Program-made: the position numbers and the translations under genes | Assembly: GCF_013141695.1 (NCBI RefSeq) | Contig: NZ_WHNY01000034.1 | Coordinates: forward strand, 1 to 64,000 | Reading direction: 5' to 3' | Origin: Paenibacillus plantarum | GTDB lineage: Bacteria > Bacillota > Bacilli > Paenibacillales > NBRC-103111 | Length of the DNA: 64,000 nt | Notes under the pieces: model-generated | Seen by the model: the letters and a program-made list of their open reading frames with translations, nothing else | Told to the model about the DNA's origin: nothing | The model's database searches: none | Shown here: positions 1 through 10,149 of the stretch, piece after piece | Layout: every line of letters begins with the position of its first letter | Position numbering within the stretch: the first letter of the stretch is position 1

Positions 1-257
1 CCCTGACCCCCGAACCCGAACCCGACCCCGACCCCCGAACCCCGAACCCCAAACTCCAAGCCCCGACCCCCGACCCCCGACCCCCGACCCTCGAACCTCG
101 AACCTCGAACCCCAAACCCCAAACCCCAAGCTCCAAGCTCCAAGCCCCGACCCCCGACCCCGACCCCGACCCTGACCCCGACCCTGACCCCGACCCCCGA
201 ACCCCGACCCCCGAACCCCGAACTCCAAGCCCCAAGCCCCAAGCCCTGCCCCCCCGA
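1..257. repeat. C-rich degenerate heptanucleotide tandem array
   Basis: The left edge is an uninterrupted run of units of about 6 to 8 bases, mostly CCCCGAA, CCCCGAC, CCCCAAA, CCCCAAG, CTCCAAG and CCTCGAA. Identical variants come in small blocks (three CCTCGAA, three CTCCAAG, several CCCCCGA), which suggests slippage. The plus strand is almost free of G outside GA dinucleotides, so the other strand is G-rich. The array runs off the window, so its full size is unknown. No coding role is visible because the unit length is not a multiple of three. Confidence 0.9.
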
Positions 258-890
258 AACCATACTGACGCATCATCGAAATTCTTTTCTAAACTACCCT
301 TAATTTTTTACGCGAATCCGTAATATCTACAATCTATTAAATTAAGAACAGATATCAGCAGAAAATTTAATTAACTTACTGTCACTAGTATCGGGGGGAG
401 GGGGAGTATCCCGCCAAAATATAAATTCTGTGCTATCTACAAGTCGCAGTACAGCGGATTGAATTGTGCTATCTATGTAGTTTAACTAAAAATAGCTTAT
501 TTAAAAAAAGATTTATAATTTCATTTTTTCTTTATTTCTTCCCGAAATCCCCTAAAATCTAGAACCTTTGAACCATAAATCTTTAGACCCTTAAATCTCC
601 TTAAATTCTTAGCTCTTTATTTCTATGTACTTTATTTCAATGTTTTTATTTCTATCTTTCTATTTTTCTGTATTTCTGTCTTTCTATTAAAATATCATCA
701 TAACTTTACATAATTTTTTACTTACTTTGTTTTACTCTTAGCATATTTCTGTATTTACTTATTTGTTTTCCTATTTACTTCCTTTAACTTCCTTGTTTTT
801 TTGACTTGTACATATCACAGAATTTGTTTTATTGAGAATATATAGCCTCCAGATAACGACACTATATATGGAAAATATTATAAAAAAATA
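258..890. other. AT-rich intergenic DNA, no gene seen
   Basis: No reading frame with a ribosome site is visible here. From about 520 to 800 the plus strand is T-rich with recurring TTTCTATTT and CTGTATTTCTGTC-like strings, so the tract is low-complexity and pyrimidine-biased. It may be decayed sequence between the C-rich array and the promoter at 891-919. Confidence 0.6.
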
Positions 891-919
891 TATACATGCG
901 AACATTTGTTTGATATAAT
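891..919 (+). promoter_or_regulatory. SigA-type promoter with extended -10
   Basis: TATACA (891-896) and TATAAT (914-919) are 17 bases apart, and TG at 911-912 gives an extended -10. It lies about 40 bases before the start codon at 961 and probably drives the zinc-ribbon gene. Confidence 0.6.
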
Positions 920-960
920 AGTCTTATAGAACATTAGTTCTCATGAGGGGTGAGAGGCGA

Positions 961-1551
961 ATGAATATTAAATCACTTGCTAGTGAAGCGTCATCTTGTG
1001 AAACAGAAGTGGCGTGTGAGGATTTTCTTATGAGCTTGCGTTGGTCTAATGGATTTCATTGTCCTCGATGTGATCACCATGAAGCTTTTCAAATTCGTTC
1101 TCGTAGATTGTTGGAGTGCAAGGAGTGTAGAATGCAAATTTCGATAACCGCGGGCACAATCATGCATAAATCTAAACTCTCCTTGTTAACCTGGTTCAAA
1201 GCTATCCAGCTTTTATGTATGAACGGCGTTGAAGTTACTGCGTACGGATTGTCTGAAATGCTAGGTATTAATTATAGAAGTGCTAAGCTGTTGATTGATA
1301 AAATTTGTTATGCAATTAAGGTTGAAGAGAGCAGATTACTTGCATTGCGTAAAATGAGAAAGAAGGCTATTCGTTCTGAATCAATTAAATCAAAGTTTCC
1401 TACGCCGAAAATCATCGATGATTGGTGTGATCCATTTGATCTCAAAACATATATAGAAGTCAAATTATCTAAACTTACGCAGCAATCAGTGATGAAAACT
1501 TTTGTATCCATTCATTTATATTCAAGATTTCTGAAGTGTTTTCGGTTCTAA
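961..1551 (+). CDS. Zinc-ribbon/HTH protein resembling the N-terminus of IS1595-family transposases
   Basis: The 196-residue protein has a four-cysteine zinc ribbon near the N-terminus (CPRC ... CKEC). A following segment (ITAGTIMHKSKLSLLTWFKA) is typical of the DNA-binding front half of IS1595/ISXO2-type transposases. The catalytic DDE-type domain that normally follows is missing: after about residue 140 the sequence resembles nothing I know. No terminal inverted repeats are evident. ATG 961 is preferred over ATG 943 because AGGGG/GAGAGG motifs lie just before it. It may be a truncated transposase or a domesticated DNA-binding protein; it has its own promoter. Confidence 0.6.
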   Translation: MNIKSLASEASSCETEVACEDFLMSLRWSNGFHCPRCDHHEAFQIRSRRLLECKECRMQISITAGTIMHKSKLSLLTWFKAIQLLCMNGVEVTAYGLSEMLGINYRSAKLLIDKICYAIKVEESRLLALRKMRKKAIRSESIKSKFPTPKIIDDWCDPFDLKTYIEVKLSKLTQQSVMKTFVSIHLYSRFLKCFRF

Positions 1552-1662
1552 AGGAGTTGGAAGTCACAGTCACAGTCGTAGTAAGAGGATTTGACGGGAT
1601 CCTTATTTTCAGTCAAGATGGTAGTGATAGTTACAACTTTACAAAGAATTAGGAGAATACTG

Positions 1663-1887
1663 ATGAAAAGGGTTGTGCAAGCCCCTATCCATTTTTATCG
1701 GAAGTTTATTTCGCCACTCAAACCCCCAACATGTCGATTTTATCCAACTTGTTCGCAATATGCGTTAGAAGCCATTGAGGTTCACGGACCTATGAAAGGT
1801 TCTTGGTTATCCGTGAAACGGATTTGCAAATGTCATCCTTTTCACCCAGGTGGTGTGGATCATGTGCCAGCAAAGAGCGGAAATTAA
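1663..1887 (+). CDS. yidD: Membrane protein insertion efficiency factor YidD
   Basis: A 74-residue protein with the family core [15 protein letters not shown] and the C-terminal HPFHPGG motif; three cysteines are conserved. YidD proteins sit at the inner face of the membrane and assist YidC/OxaA-dependent insertion. The ATG at 1663 is preceded by AGGAG at 1651; an upstream in-frame ATG at 1591 lacks a ribosome site and would add an atypical leader. It stands alone between the zinc-ribbon gene and the metG leader. Confidence 0.9.
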   Translation: MKRVVQAPIHFYRKFISPLKPPTCRFYPTCSQYALEAIEVHGPMKGSWLSVKRICKCHPFHPGGVDHVPAKSGN

Positions 1888-1994
1888 TATAGTGAATCTG
1901 TCGGCTTGACATGAGGCTGTTTTTTTCGATATATTGTGCTTAAAGATGCTAAATATTGTTTATTTCGATGAACGGATAAGTACAATCAGATGCC

Positions 1995-2260
1995 TATGAA
2001 CAGAGAGCCGGGGCAGGTGAAAGCCGGTATAGGAGAATGTTTGGAATATGGTCCCGGAGAATAGGCCTTCGAGCTACTCAGCAGAAGAGTGTAAAGCAAG
2101 TGCTTACACAAACTTTGCTAGAGAGTAAGCTGGTCTCGTGTCCCAGCGTTAATGGGCAAGTCGTAATAGACTTACTGAGCCCCGAGCTTGTGAAAGGCGG
2201 GGGAACCTGGGTGGTACCGCGTGAGTTCAACTCTCGTCCCAAGATGGATGAGGGTTTTTT
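1995..2260 (+). promoter_or_regulatory. T-box leader of metG (methionine)
   Basis: The leader contains the conserved T-box (GGGTGGTACCGCG, ending at 2221), whose bulge pairs with the CCA end of uncharged tRNA. The terminator hairpin follows at once: stem 2233-2239 with 2246-2252 and a run of T at 2255-2260. The 5' part has stem-I elements (AGAGAGCCGG, then GGTGAAAGCCGG), and the most likely specifier codon is ATG at 2048-2050 inside GGAATATGGTCCC. Uncharged tRNA-Met would stabilise the antiterminator and switch on metG. A weak promoter (TTGTTT 1956, TACAAT 1981) lies upstream. The exact 5' end is estimated. Confidence 0.92.
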
Positions 2261-2292
2261 GTGTTTTCAACTAACCGCTATTGGAGGAATGA

Positions 2293-4296
<2,004 letters not shown>

Positions 4297-4313
4297 TACA
4301 GCCTTATGCACAA

Positions 4314-4357
4314 AGACCCTTTCCCAGATTTTCTGGGAAAGGGTCTATTGCTTTTTG
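4314..4357 (+). terminator. Rho-independent terminator after metG
   Basis: Perfect 15-bp stem (4314-4328 with 4332-4346), TTT loop, then ATTGCTTTTT. Confidence 0.93.
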
Positions 4358-4425
4358 TGACTAAGTTAAGGGTATTTTTGATGACAAAGGGCAAGCTAAA
4401 GGAAACTAACCACGGAGTGAATAAG

Positions 4426-4845
4426 ATGCTTATACAACGTATAGGAAAAGGGATAACTTTAGTAATATTGATCATCACTTTATCAGCTTGTTCGTTATTC
4501 GGTGGAGGTCAGAAGAAAAAGGAAGAAGAAAAAAAACAAGCTGAAGCTAAAAATGAGAGTGTGATTGATCAAGAACTGAAAAAGCAGTATCAGATGTATA
4601 ATGAAGTAATCAAATATCAAAAAGAGCAGGATGCTAAACTCATTAAGGAATCGGAAGAGCGTTATAAGAAGTTGAAAGAAGAATCAGATAAACCAATAAA
4701 AGGCAGCAGCGAGGAAAAACAAAAAGCCAGAGAAGCTAAGGTTGGGGAAGAAGGTTCTGGCGATTCGGGTTCAGGTGATTCTGGGGGTTCCGGAAACTCG
4801 AGTGATTCAGGAGATTCGAGCGATTCTGGAGGATCTGAAGAATAA
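4426..4845 (+). CDS. Small lipoprotein with charged coiled coil and Ser/Gly-rich tail
   Basis: I do not recognise a family. The 139-residue product begins with a lipoprotein signal peptide and lipobox LSAC (Cys about residue 22). A Lys/Glu/Gln-rich segment likely to form a coiled coil follows, and the protein ends in a low-complexity tail of GDSG/SDSG repeats. The ATG at 4426 follows CGGAGTG; longer in-frame starts would overlap the metG terminator. It should be anchored on the outer face of the cytoplasmic membrane. It precedes the zinc transporter, which has its own promoter, so a functional link is not shown. Confidence 0.7.
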   Translation: MLIQRIGKGITLVILIITLSACSLFGGGQKKKEEEKKQAEAKNESVIDQELKKQYQMYNEVIKYQKEQDAKLIKESEERYKKLKEESDKPIKGSSEEKQKAREAKVGEEGSGDSGSGDSGGSGNSSDSGDSSDSGGSEE

Positions 4846-4933
4846 TCACTCTCGCATTATTATATAGGGAAATTAGAAATGGCCATGCTGTGAACGATGC
4901 AGCTGGCTTTTTTGAGTTTCCTCTCCAGATATA

Positions 4934-4962
4934 TTGACTTCAATAAACCCACCTCGTATAAT
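4934..4962 (+). promoter_or_regulatory. SigA promoter of the zinc transporter operon
   Basis: TTGACT (4934-4939), 17-base spacer, perfect TATAAT (4957-4962). It lies inside the longest possible reading frame upstream of the substrate-binding protein, which supports the start at 5011. Confidence 0.8.
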
Positions 4963-4981
4963 CAAAACGTTAATAAAAAAA

Positions 4982-4991
4982 ATTACGATTT
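4982..4991 (+). promoter_or_regulatory. Zur-box-like half-site
   Basis: ATTACGATTT matches exactly one arm of the B. subtilis Zur consensus (AAATCGTAAT-N-ATTACGATTT). The other arm (4971-4980) matches only about half the bases. It lies just downstream of the -10 element, where a repressor would block initiation, and in front of a zinc-type transporter. Confidence 0.45.
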
Positions 4992-5010
4992 AGAGTGGGT
5001 GTTTATTCAA

Positions 5011-5925
5011 ATGACAAGACATGCGAAGCGATATATCTACATAGCTTTATTGGTAATAGTTGCTTGCTGCATTGCGGGCTGCAGCAGTTCGAAAGCTGGA
5101 TTAGTAGAGGGAAAAGTAAATGTTGTGACTAGTTTTTATCCCTTATATGATTTCACGAAACAAATTGGCGGCGATTATGTAAATGTAATAAATCTTGTCC
5201 CGGCTGGCGTGGAGCCACATGACTGGTCTCCAAAAAGCAGGGATATCAAAAATATGTCAGGGGCTCAAGTTTTCGTATACCAAGGCGCAGGCTTTGAAGG
5301 TTGGGTCAAAGATTTTCTAGGAAGTCTATCAAGTTCATCTAAAGTGCGTGTCGTAGAAGCAAGTCAAGGTGCTAATTTGATCACAACAGATGAAAATAAA
5401 AAAGAATTTGATCCACATGCCTGGTTAAGCCCGTTAAATGCACAAAAAATGGCTAATAATATTAAAACGGCTTTGATTGAAGCGGATCCAGCTCATAAGG
5501 ATGCGTATGAGCAAAACTATCAGGCATACAACGCTAAATTAACAGAGTTAGACGGTAGATACAAAAAAGAACTCTCTACTACTACAAAAAAAGAAATTGC
5601 TGTATCTCATCATGCTTTTGCATATCTATGTAGAGACTACGGCTTGACTCAAATGTCTATCATGGGCTTATCACCGGATGCGGAGCCAACAGCGCAAGAT
5701 CTCAAACAAATCAATACCTTTATTAGAGAGCATGAGCTCAAATATATTTTCTTTGAGGAGCTTGTCTCGGATAAGCTAGCAAAAACGTTAGCTAAGGATG
5801 CAAAGGTGGACACCCTTGTACTTAATCCACTAGAGGGTCTAACCGAAAAGCAAATGGATGCTGGCGAAGATTATATTTCGATTATGGACAAAAACTTGAA
5901 AAACCTACTTCTAGCGTTACAATAA
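5011..5925 (+). CDS. znuA: Zinc ABC transporter substrate-binding lipoprotein (ZnuA/AdcA type)
   Basis: A cluster A-I metal-binding protein of 304 residues. The signal peptide ends in lipobox IAGC (Cys24). Metal-ligand histidines are visible in VEPHDW, FDPHAWLSP and SHHAFAY, and a C-terminal acidic region follows LNPLEGLT. LNPLEGL is characteristic of zinc-type proteins rather than manganese-type ones, so zinc is the likely substrate. It would deliver metal to the permease encoded two genes downstream. The start at 5011 fits the promoter (4934-4962) and the lipobox. It is first in a znuA-znuC-znuB-ccdA operon. Confidence 0.88.
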   Translation: MTRHAKRYIYIALLVIVACCIAGCSSSKAGLVEGKVNVVTSFYPLYDFTKQIGGDYVNVINLVPAGVEPHDWSPKSRDIKNMSGAQVFVYQGAGFEGWVKDFLGSLSSSSKVRVVEASQGANLITTDENKKEFDPHAWLSPLNAQKMANNIKTALIEADPAHKDAYEQNYQAYNAKLTELDGRYKKELSTTTKKEIAVSHHAFAYLCRDYGLTQMSIMGLSPDAEPTAQDLKQINTFIREHELKYIFFEELVSDKLAKTLAKDAKVDTLVLNPLEGLTEKQMDAGEDYISIMDKNLKNLLLALQ

Positions 5926-5964
5926 AGTAAGTAGGACCATTCTTAGTAAGTCAGGGGTAATCAG

Positions 5965-6744
5965 ATGGATACTAGTAATAAAATGTTATGCCATCAGAAA
6001 ATCGTGTCAATCGATCAGATTTCATTTTCATATGAAAATAAGACAGTGATTAACAATCTCCAGTTTGATGTGTTTGAGCGTGATTTTGTTGGTGTGATTG
6101 GTTCTAACGGTGCTGGTAAAACGACACTTCTGAAAATGTTAGTTGGCCTATTGAAACCAACTAGTGGAGAAATCCGATTGTTTGATCGTCCATTGAGTCA
6201 ATTCAAGGATTGGGAACGAATCGGTTATGTACCACAGAAGAATTCCTTTAATCCGTTATTCCCAGCGACAGTTAGGGAAGTTGTTCTTTCTGGCATGTAT
6301 ACCAAAAAGAACGTGTATCGCCGACTCTCCAAAGCTGATTTGCAAAAGGCTGAGGACGCGATGCTTGCGATGCGCATCGAGGATCTAGCCGATCGTCGTA
6401 TTGGCCAACTCTCTGGAGGTCAACAGCAACGAGCCTTCTTAGCTCGTGCGATTGTGAACAACCCGGAGTTGCTCATTCTTGATGAGCCTACGGTAGGGAT
6501 TGATGCCGAAACGCAGATCGGTTTCTTCCGAATGATCAAGCATATGCACCAGCATCATCATATGACCTTCATTATGGTTTCTCATGATATGGACATGATT
6601 CAGTCGTATCTGGGAACTGAGCCGCAGCAAGTGAGCGGCGGCATCAAGTTTTATGTGAAGCATACCCATGATCCCGAGGATTGCCGTGAGACGAATCTAA
6701 CCCATTCACTCGGCCAGATTCGAGAGATGATCGGAGTTCAGTAA
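5965..6744 (+). CDS. znuC: Zinc ABC transporter ATP-binding protein
   Basis: The 259-residue ATPase has Walker A GSNGAGKTT, signature LSGGQQQR, Walker B LLILDEPT and a switch histidine (MVSHDMD). It belongs to the metal-type ABC ATPases that pair with ZnuB/AdcB permeases. A His-rich stretch (KHMHQHHHMTF) precedes the switch region, and the C-terminal tail carries further His and Cys residues. It lies 39 bases after the binding protein and 12 bases before the permease. Confidence 0.9.
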   Translation: MDTSNKMLCHQKIVSIDQISFSYENKTVINNLQFDVFERDFVGVIGSNGAGKTTLLKMLVGLLKPTSGEIRLFDRPLSQFKDWERIGYVPQKNSFNPLFPATVREVVLSGMYTKKNVYRRLSKADLQKAEDAMLAMRIEDLADRRIGQLSGGQQQRAFLARAIVNNPELLILDEPTVGIDAETQIGFFRMIKHMHQHHHMTFIMVSHDMDMIQSYLGTEPQQVSGGIKFYVKHTHDPEDCRETNLTHSLGQIREMIGVQ

Positions 6745-6756
6745 GGAGCGGGCATT

Positions 6757-7557
6757 TTGGACATATTTACAGAGTACTTTTTTCAACGTGCATTAATAGG
6801 TGGATTATTGATCGGGCTAACTGCGCCATTAATGGGCGTTTTTCTTGTTCTAAGACGACTATCTATGATAGGGGACACGCTAGCGCATGTTTCGATTGCT
6901 GGCGTAGCACTCGGTTTTTTGATCAATGTGTACCCACTCGGTGTGGGACTTGTATTTGCTTTATTGGCCTCATTTGCAATAGAACGACTACGCAAGGCAT
7001 ATAAAACCTACGCAGAGCTCTCCATAGCCATTATTATGTCAGGCGGCGTTGCGTTGGCAACGTTACTTTTTACCCTTGGCAAAGGGTTTAATATGAATGT
7101 CATGAGCTACCTATTCGGCAGTATTTACACGCTAGATTCCACTGATTTATGGGTGGTACTTGTTGTGTGTGTATTAGTTATCGGAGTTATCGCTTTTCAT
7201 TTCAAAGAATTTTTCTTGATGTTTTTTGACGAGGATGCAGCGAGTGTAAGTGGACTTCCTTTGAAATTTTATAATATGATGATTACAATGCTGACGGCAC
7301 TTGTCATTTCAGTTGCTATCAAAATTGTAGGCGCCTTATTGGTCTCCTCCTTATTAACAATTCCAGTCGCATGTAGTCTGTTAATTGCTCGTAGCTTCAA
7401 ACATTCCGTTTTCTTAGCGATTTTATTCTCGGAAATTGCTGTCATCGTTGGTCTTGTTGTAGCTGGGATTTGGGATCTGGCACCAGGAGGGACGGTTGTA
7501 CTGAGCCTTATCGCTATTTTAATTGGGATTATTTTAAAAAGAGGATTGAGGATATAA
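6757..7557 (+). CDS. znuB: Zinc ABC transporter permease (ABC-3 family)
   Basis: A 266-residue integral membrane protein with seven or eight hydrophobic helices. It has the family N-terminus (ALIGGLLIGLTAPLMGVFLV) and the cytoplasmic loop with RRLSMIGDTLAH that contacts the ATPase. The start is TTG 6757, set by AAGGAG at 6743-6748; no ATG is nearby. It ends three bases before ccdA. Confidence 0.9.
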   Translation: MDIFTEYFFQRALIGGLLIGLTAPLMGVFLVLRRLSMIGDTLAHVSIAGVALGFLINVYPLGVGLVFALLASFAIERLRKAYKTYAELSIAIIMSGGVALATLLFTLGKGFNMNVMSYLFGSIYTLDSTDLWVVLVVCVLVIGVIAFHFKEFFLMFFDEDAASVSGLPLKFYNMMITMLTALVISVAIKIVGALLVSSLLTIPVACSLLIARSFKHSVFLAILFSEIAVIVGLVVAGIWDLAPGGTVVLSLIAILIGIILKRGLRI

Positions 7558-7560
7558 GTC

Positions 7561-8274
7561 ATGGATTCAGTTAATGTATGGATCGCCCTATGGGCGGGTA
7601 TAGCATCTTTCATTTCACCTTGTTGTTTGCCTTTATATCCTTCGTTCTTATCCTACATAACAGGAATTTCGGTCAGTGAACTTAAGTCAGGGAGAACAAC
7701 TGTACAGGTTAGACGTCAAACCATGCTGCACACGTTAAGTTTTATCGTTGGATTCTCCATTATTTTTTATGCTTTAGGGCTGACAGCAGGCTTTGTTGGC
7801 AGTTTCTTTATTGACTATCGGGACTTGCTTCGTCAAATCGCTGCACTCTTAATATTTGTAATGGGATTATTTTTACTCGGTATTTTTCAACCGCAATGGC
7901 TAATGAGAGAACGTAAACTGTCTATCAAATTTCGGCCAGCCGGATATGTTGGCTCCGTCTTTGTTGGTATGGGTTTTGCTGCGGGTTGGTCACCTTGTGT
8001 TGGACCTATTCTGTCAGCCATACTTGCTTTAGCAGCTACAGAACCAGGAACATGGTTTCAATTAACCACTTCTTACTCGCTTGGATTCGCGATTCCTTTC
8101 TTCGCACTATCCTTTTTCATCGGTTCAACCAAATGGATTCTTCGCTATTCCAACCTACTTATGAAAATTGGTGGAGGCTTGATGATCGTCATCGCCATTC
8201 TACTTTATACAGGTAAAATGACGCAAATCACCCTTTGGTTGAACTCCATTACACCAGATTTCTTGAAGTTTTAA
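7561..8274 (+). CDS. ccdA: CcdA-type thiol-disulfide membrane transporter
   Basis: The 237-residue protein has six predicted membrane helices and the two conserved cysteine sites of the CcdA/DsbD family, FISPCCLPLYPS near the N-terminus and GWSPCVGPIL mid-protein. CcdA passes electrons from cytoplasmic thioredoxin to extracytoplasmic thiol-disulfide proteins used in cytochrome c maturation or spore cortex formation. It starts three bases after znuB, so it is almost certainly co-transcribed with the zinc transporter, an unusual partner. It converges with splB with no room for a terminator. Confidence 0.85.
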   Translation: MDSVNVWIALWAGIASFISPCCLPLYPSFLSYITGISVSELKSGRTTVQVRRQTMLHTLSFIVGFSIIFYALGLTAGFVGSFFIDYRDLLRQIAALLIFVMGLFLLGIFQPQWLMRERKLSIKFRPAGYVGSVFVGMGFAAGWSPCVGPILSAILALAATEPGTWFQLTTSYSLGFAIPFFALSFFIGSTKWILRYSNLLMKIGGGLMIVIAILLYTGKMTQITLWLNSITPDFLKF

Positions 8275-8279
8275 GGGGT

Positions 8280-9341
8280 TCATGTAAAATATTCAATCTT
8301 CGCTTGAGGGAATTTCTCGAAAATTTGTTCTGTGATAAATTCTCTCAACGCGGTAGCTTGTTCATCTTTGTACACATATTTACCTTTCCCATATTTGCCC
8401 CATTTGTACTTTCTCTTATCTTCGTCCATTTCCAGCTTTGTTTTGGGGTATCGCTTTTCAATAATATTCTTGGCTGTTTTCGTGAAACGATGCTGAATCA
8501 TCTCGAAAGTAAGATCATGTGTGGCTTCAGCAGGCAGGGTGTTGTAGAGTTTCTCAATTAGTGTTGCATAACCTTCCTCCCAGCCTTCATGCCAAATAAT
8601 AGGTGCAATGATGAAACCAAGTGGATATCCAGCCTTGGCAACTTTGCCTGCCGCTTCAATGCGCTCATGAAATCGAGATGTGCCAGGCTCGAAGTTTTTG
8701 ATTACATAATCTGCATTCACACTGAAGCGAAAACGGGTATGCTTGTTATGTTTGGCATCTAATAAAGGCTCTACGTGATGGTACTTGGTGACAAAACGTA
8801 GACGGCCGTGCTCTTGTTCGCCCATAAACTCAATTAACTGTTTAAGTGAGCCAGAGATATGCTCAAGCCCTACAGGATCTGACGTGCACGCGGCTTCGAA
8901 ACGAGTAATTTCAGGTTCGCGCTCCGCGATATAGCCCTTGGCTGCCTCGAGAATATCGTCTATATTGACATAGACGCGAATATACGGCTTCGCACCCATC
9001 GTTGTTTGCAAATAACAGTAATGACAGTGTCCCATGCAGCCTGTTGCGATCGGTATCGCGTATTCGGCGGATGGCTTGGATGTTTCGAATTTTAACGTTT
9101 TTCGTATACCTACGACTAAGGTTCGCTTGGCAATCCGGTATTTATCTAATTCTGTTTCGCCGGGCAAATCGCGGATTTGATTATGCGAGGTCGTCATATG
9201 AATCTCAAGGCCTTCTTGTTCTGCCCATTTATAAATTTGCTTACCTTTGGGATAATTCAGAGCATCTGGTTCAAAATAAACAAGCTCTGGCACGAAAATC
9301 GTCGTGCTAGGCTGCGGTCTTGTAAGCACCTCAGTAGACAT
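8280..9341 (-). CDS. splB: Spore photoproduct lyase
   Basis: A radical SAM enzyme that repairs 5-thyminyl-5,6-dihydrothymine in UV-damaged spore DNA during germination. The CX3CX2C cluster motif is seen as CMGHCHYC, about 90 residues from the start. The N-terminal segment (VPELVYFEPDALNYPKG) and length (353 residues) fit SplB. ATG at 9341 is chosen because AAAGGAGG lies five bases upstream; a frame-extending ATG at 9371 has no ribosome site. No splA-like gene is adjacent. It is monocistronic and divergent from mntR. Confidence 0.92.
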   Translation of the reverse strand: MSTEVLTRPQPSTTIFVPELVYFEPDALNYPKGKQIYKWAEQEGLEIHMTTSHNQIRDLPGETELDKYRIAKRTLVVGIRKTLKFETSKPSAEYAIPIATGCMGHCHYCYLQTTMGAKPYIRVYVNIDDILEAAKGYIAEREPEITRFEAACTSDPVGLEHISGSLKQLIEFMGEQEHGRLRFVTKYHHVEPLLDAKHNKHTRFRFSVNADYVIKNFEPGTSRFHERIEAAGKVAKAGYPLGFIIAPIIWHEGWEEGYATLIEKLYNTLPAEATHDLTFEMIQHRFTKTAKNIIEKRYPKTKLEMDEDKRKYKWGKYGKGKYVYKDEQATALREFITEQIFEKFPQAKIEYFT

Positions 9342-9541
9342 GGGGGCCTCCTTTGCAAATCGAAATGACAAACTATTATTTTAGTGTGCCAAAGTGAAGT
9401 GCTTTGAAATCATGGGAGATTTGACCGCATCTGGGTAGATGGATTATGATAGGAAAGCAGTATGGATGAGAAAACCTTTATCGAGGCCACTCGAAGATGA
9501 GCGACCGCGTTTAGAGGAAGGTTTTATCGCCAATAAAAAAC

Positions 9542-9562
9542 AGTTTTCGGATACCGAAAACT
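9542..9562 (+). promoter_or_regulatory. Perfect palindrome in the mntR promoter, likely operator
   Basis: AGTTTTCGG-ATA-CCGAAAACT has 9-bp perfect arms. TATACT (9563-9568), a possible -10, follows directly, so the palindrome would cover the -35/-10 spacer. Its place in front of mntR suggests autoregulation or control by another metal regulator. It does not match the classical B. subtilis MntR box, so the cognate protein is inferred. Confidence 0.55.
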
Positions 9563-9612
9563 TATACTTTTTTATGTGGAAAGAAATTCGCACAGCAGGG
9601 GGAAATATAGCA

Positions 9613-10038
9613 ATGGCTACGCCAAGTATGGAAGATTATTTGGAGAGAATATACAAGCTTATCGATGAGAAAGGTTACGCTCGTGTTTCCGACATTGCTG
9701 AAGGGCTTGAAGTGCACCCCTCCTCCGTAACTAAAATGATTCAAAAATTAGATAAAGATAATTATTTAATTTATGAAAAATATCGCGGTCTTATCCTAAC
9801 GCCCAAGGGGAAGAAGATGGGCAAACGTTTGATGGATCGTCATGAGCTTTTGGAAAATTTTCTAACGACAATTGGTGTCCATGAGGACAATATATATAAG
9901 GATGTCGAAGGCATAGAGCATCATTTAAGCTGGGATTCGATTACGTGTATTGAAACCTTATTAGAATACTTTCGGAGAGATCCAAGCAGAGCAGATGAGC
10001 TTATGAATGTTCGTAAAGAATTAGAGGCAGAGAACTAG
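9613..10038 (+). CDS. mntR: Manganese-responsive transcriptional regulator MntR (DtxR family)
   Basis: 141 residues, almost exactly B. subtilis MntR length, beginning [14 protein letters not shown]. The winged HTH ([20 protein letters not shown]) and metal-site residues (Asp in SMEDYLE, Glu in EGIEHHLSW, the HH pair, RHELLE) are visible. Mn-bound MntR represses manganese uptake genes; none lies next to it here. The start at 9613 matches the family; the frame stays open upstream across the palindrome, but that extension resembles nothing. Confidence 0.93.
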   Translation: MATPSMEDYLERIYKLIDEKGYARVSDIAEGLEVHPSSVTKMIQKLDKDNYLIYEKYRGLILTPKGKKMGKRLMDRHELLENFLTTIGVHEDNIYKDVEGIEHHLSWDSITCIETLLEYFRRDPSRADELMNVRKELEAEN

Positions 10039-10072
10039 GCAGAGACCGTTTACGGTACTCTGTCTTTTTTTT
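10039..10072 (+). terminator. Terminator after mntR
   Basis: Imperfect hairpin (GCAGAG-ACCG, loop TTTA, CGGT-ACTCTG) followed by CTTTTTTTT, starting at the mntR stop. Confidence 0.8.
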
Positions 10073-10149
10073 ATGGGAATAGAAACAAACAGCTCTCGCA
10101 TACATACCTAAGAAGCCCTACGAAATAGAGCTATGGGAGGATGCAGGGT

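Noticed and set aside
1..257. CRISPR array
   Set aside because: Units are 6-8 bases with no unique spacers, so this is a simple tandem repeat.
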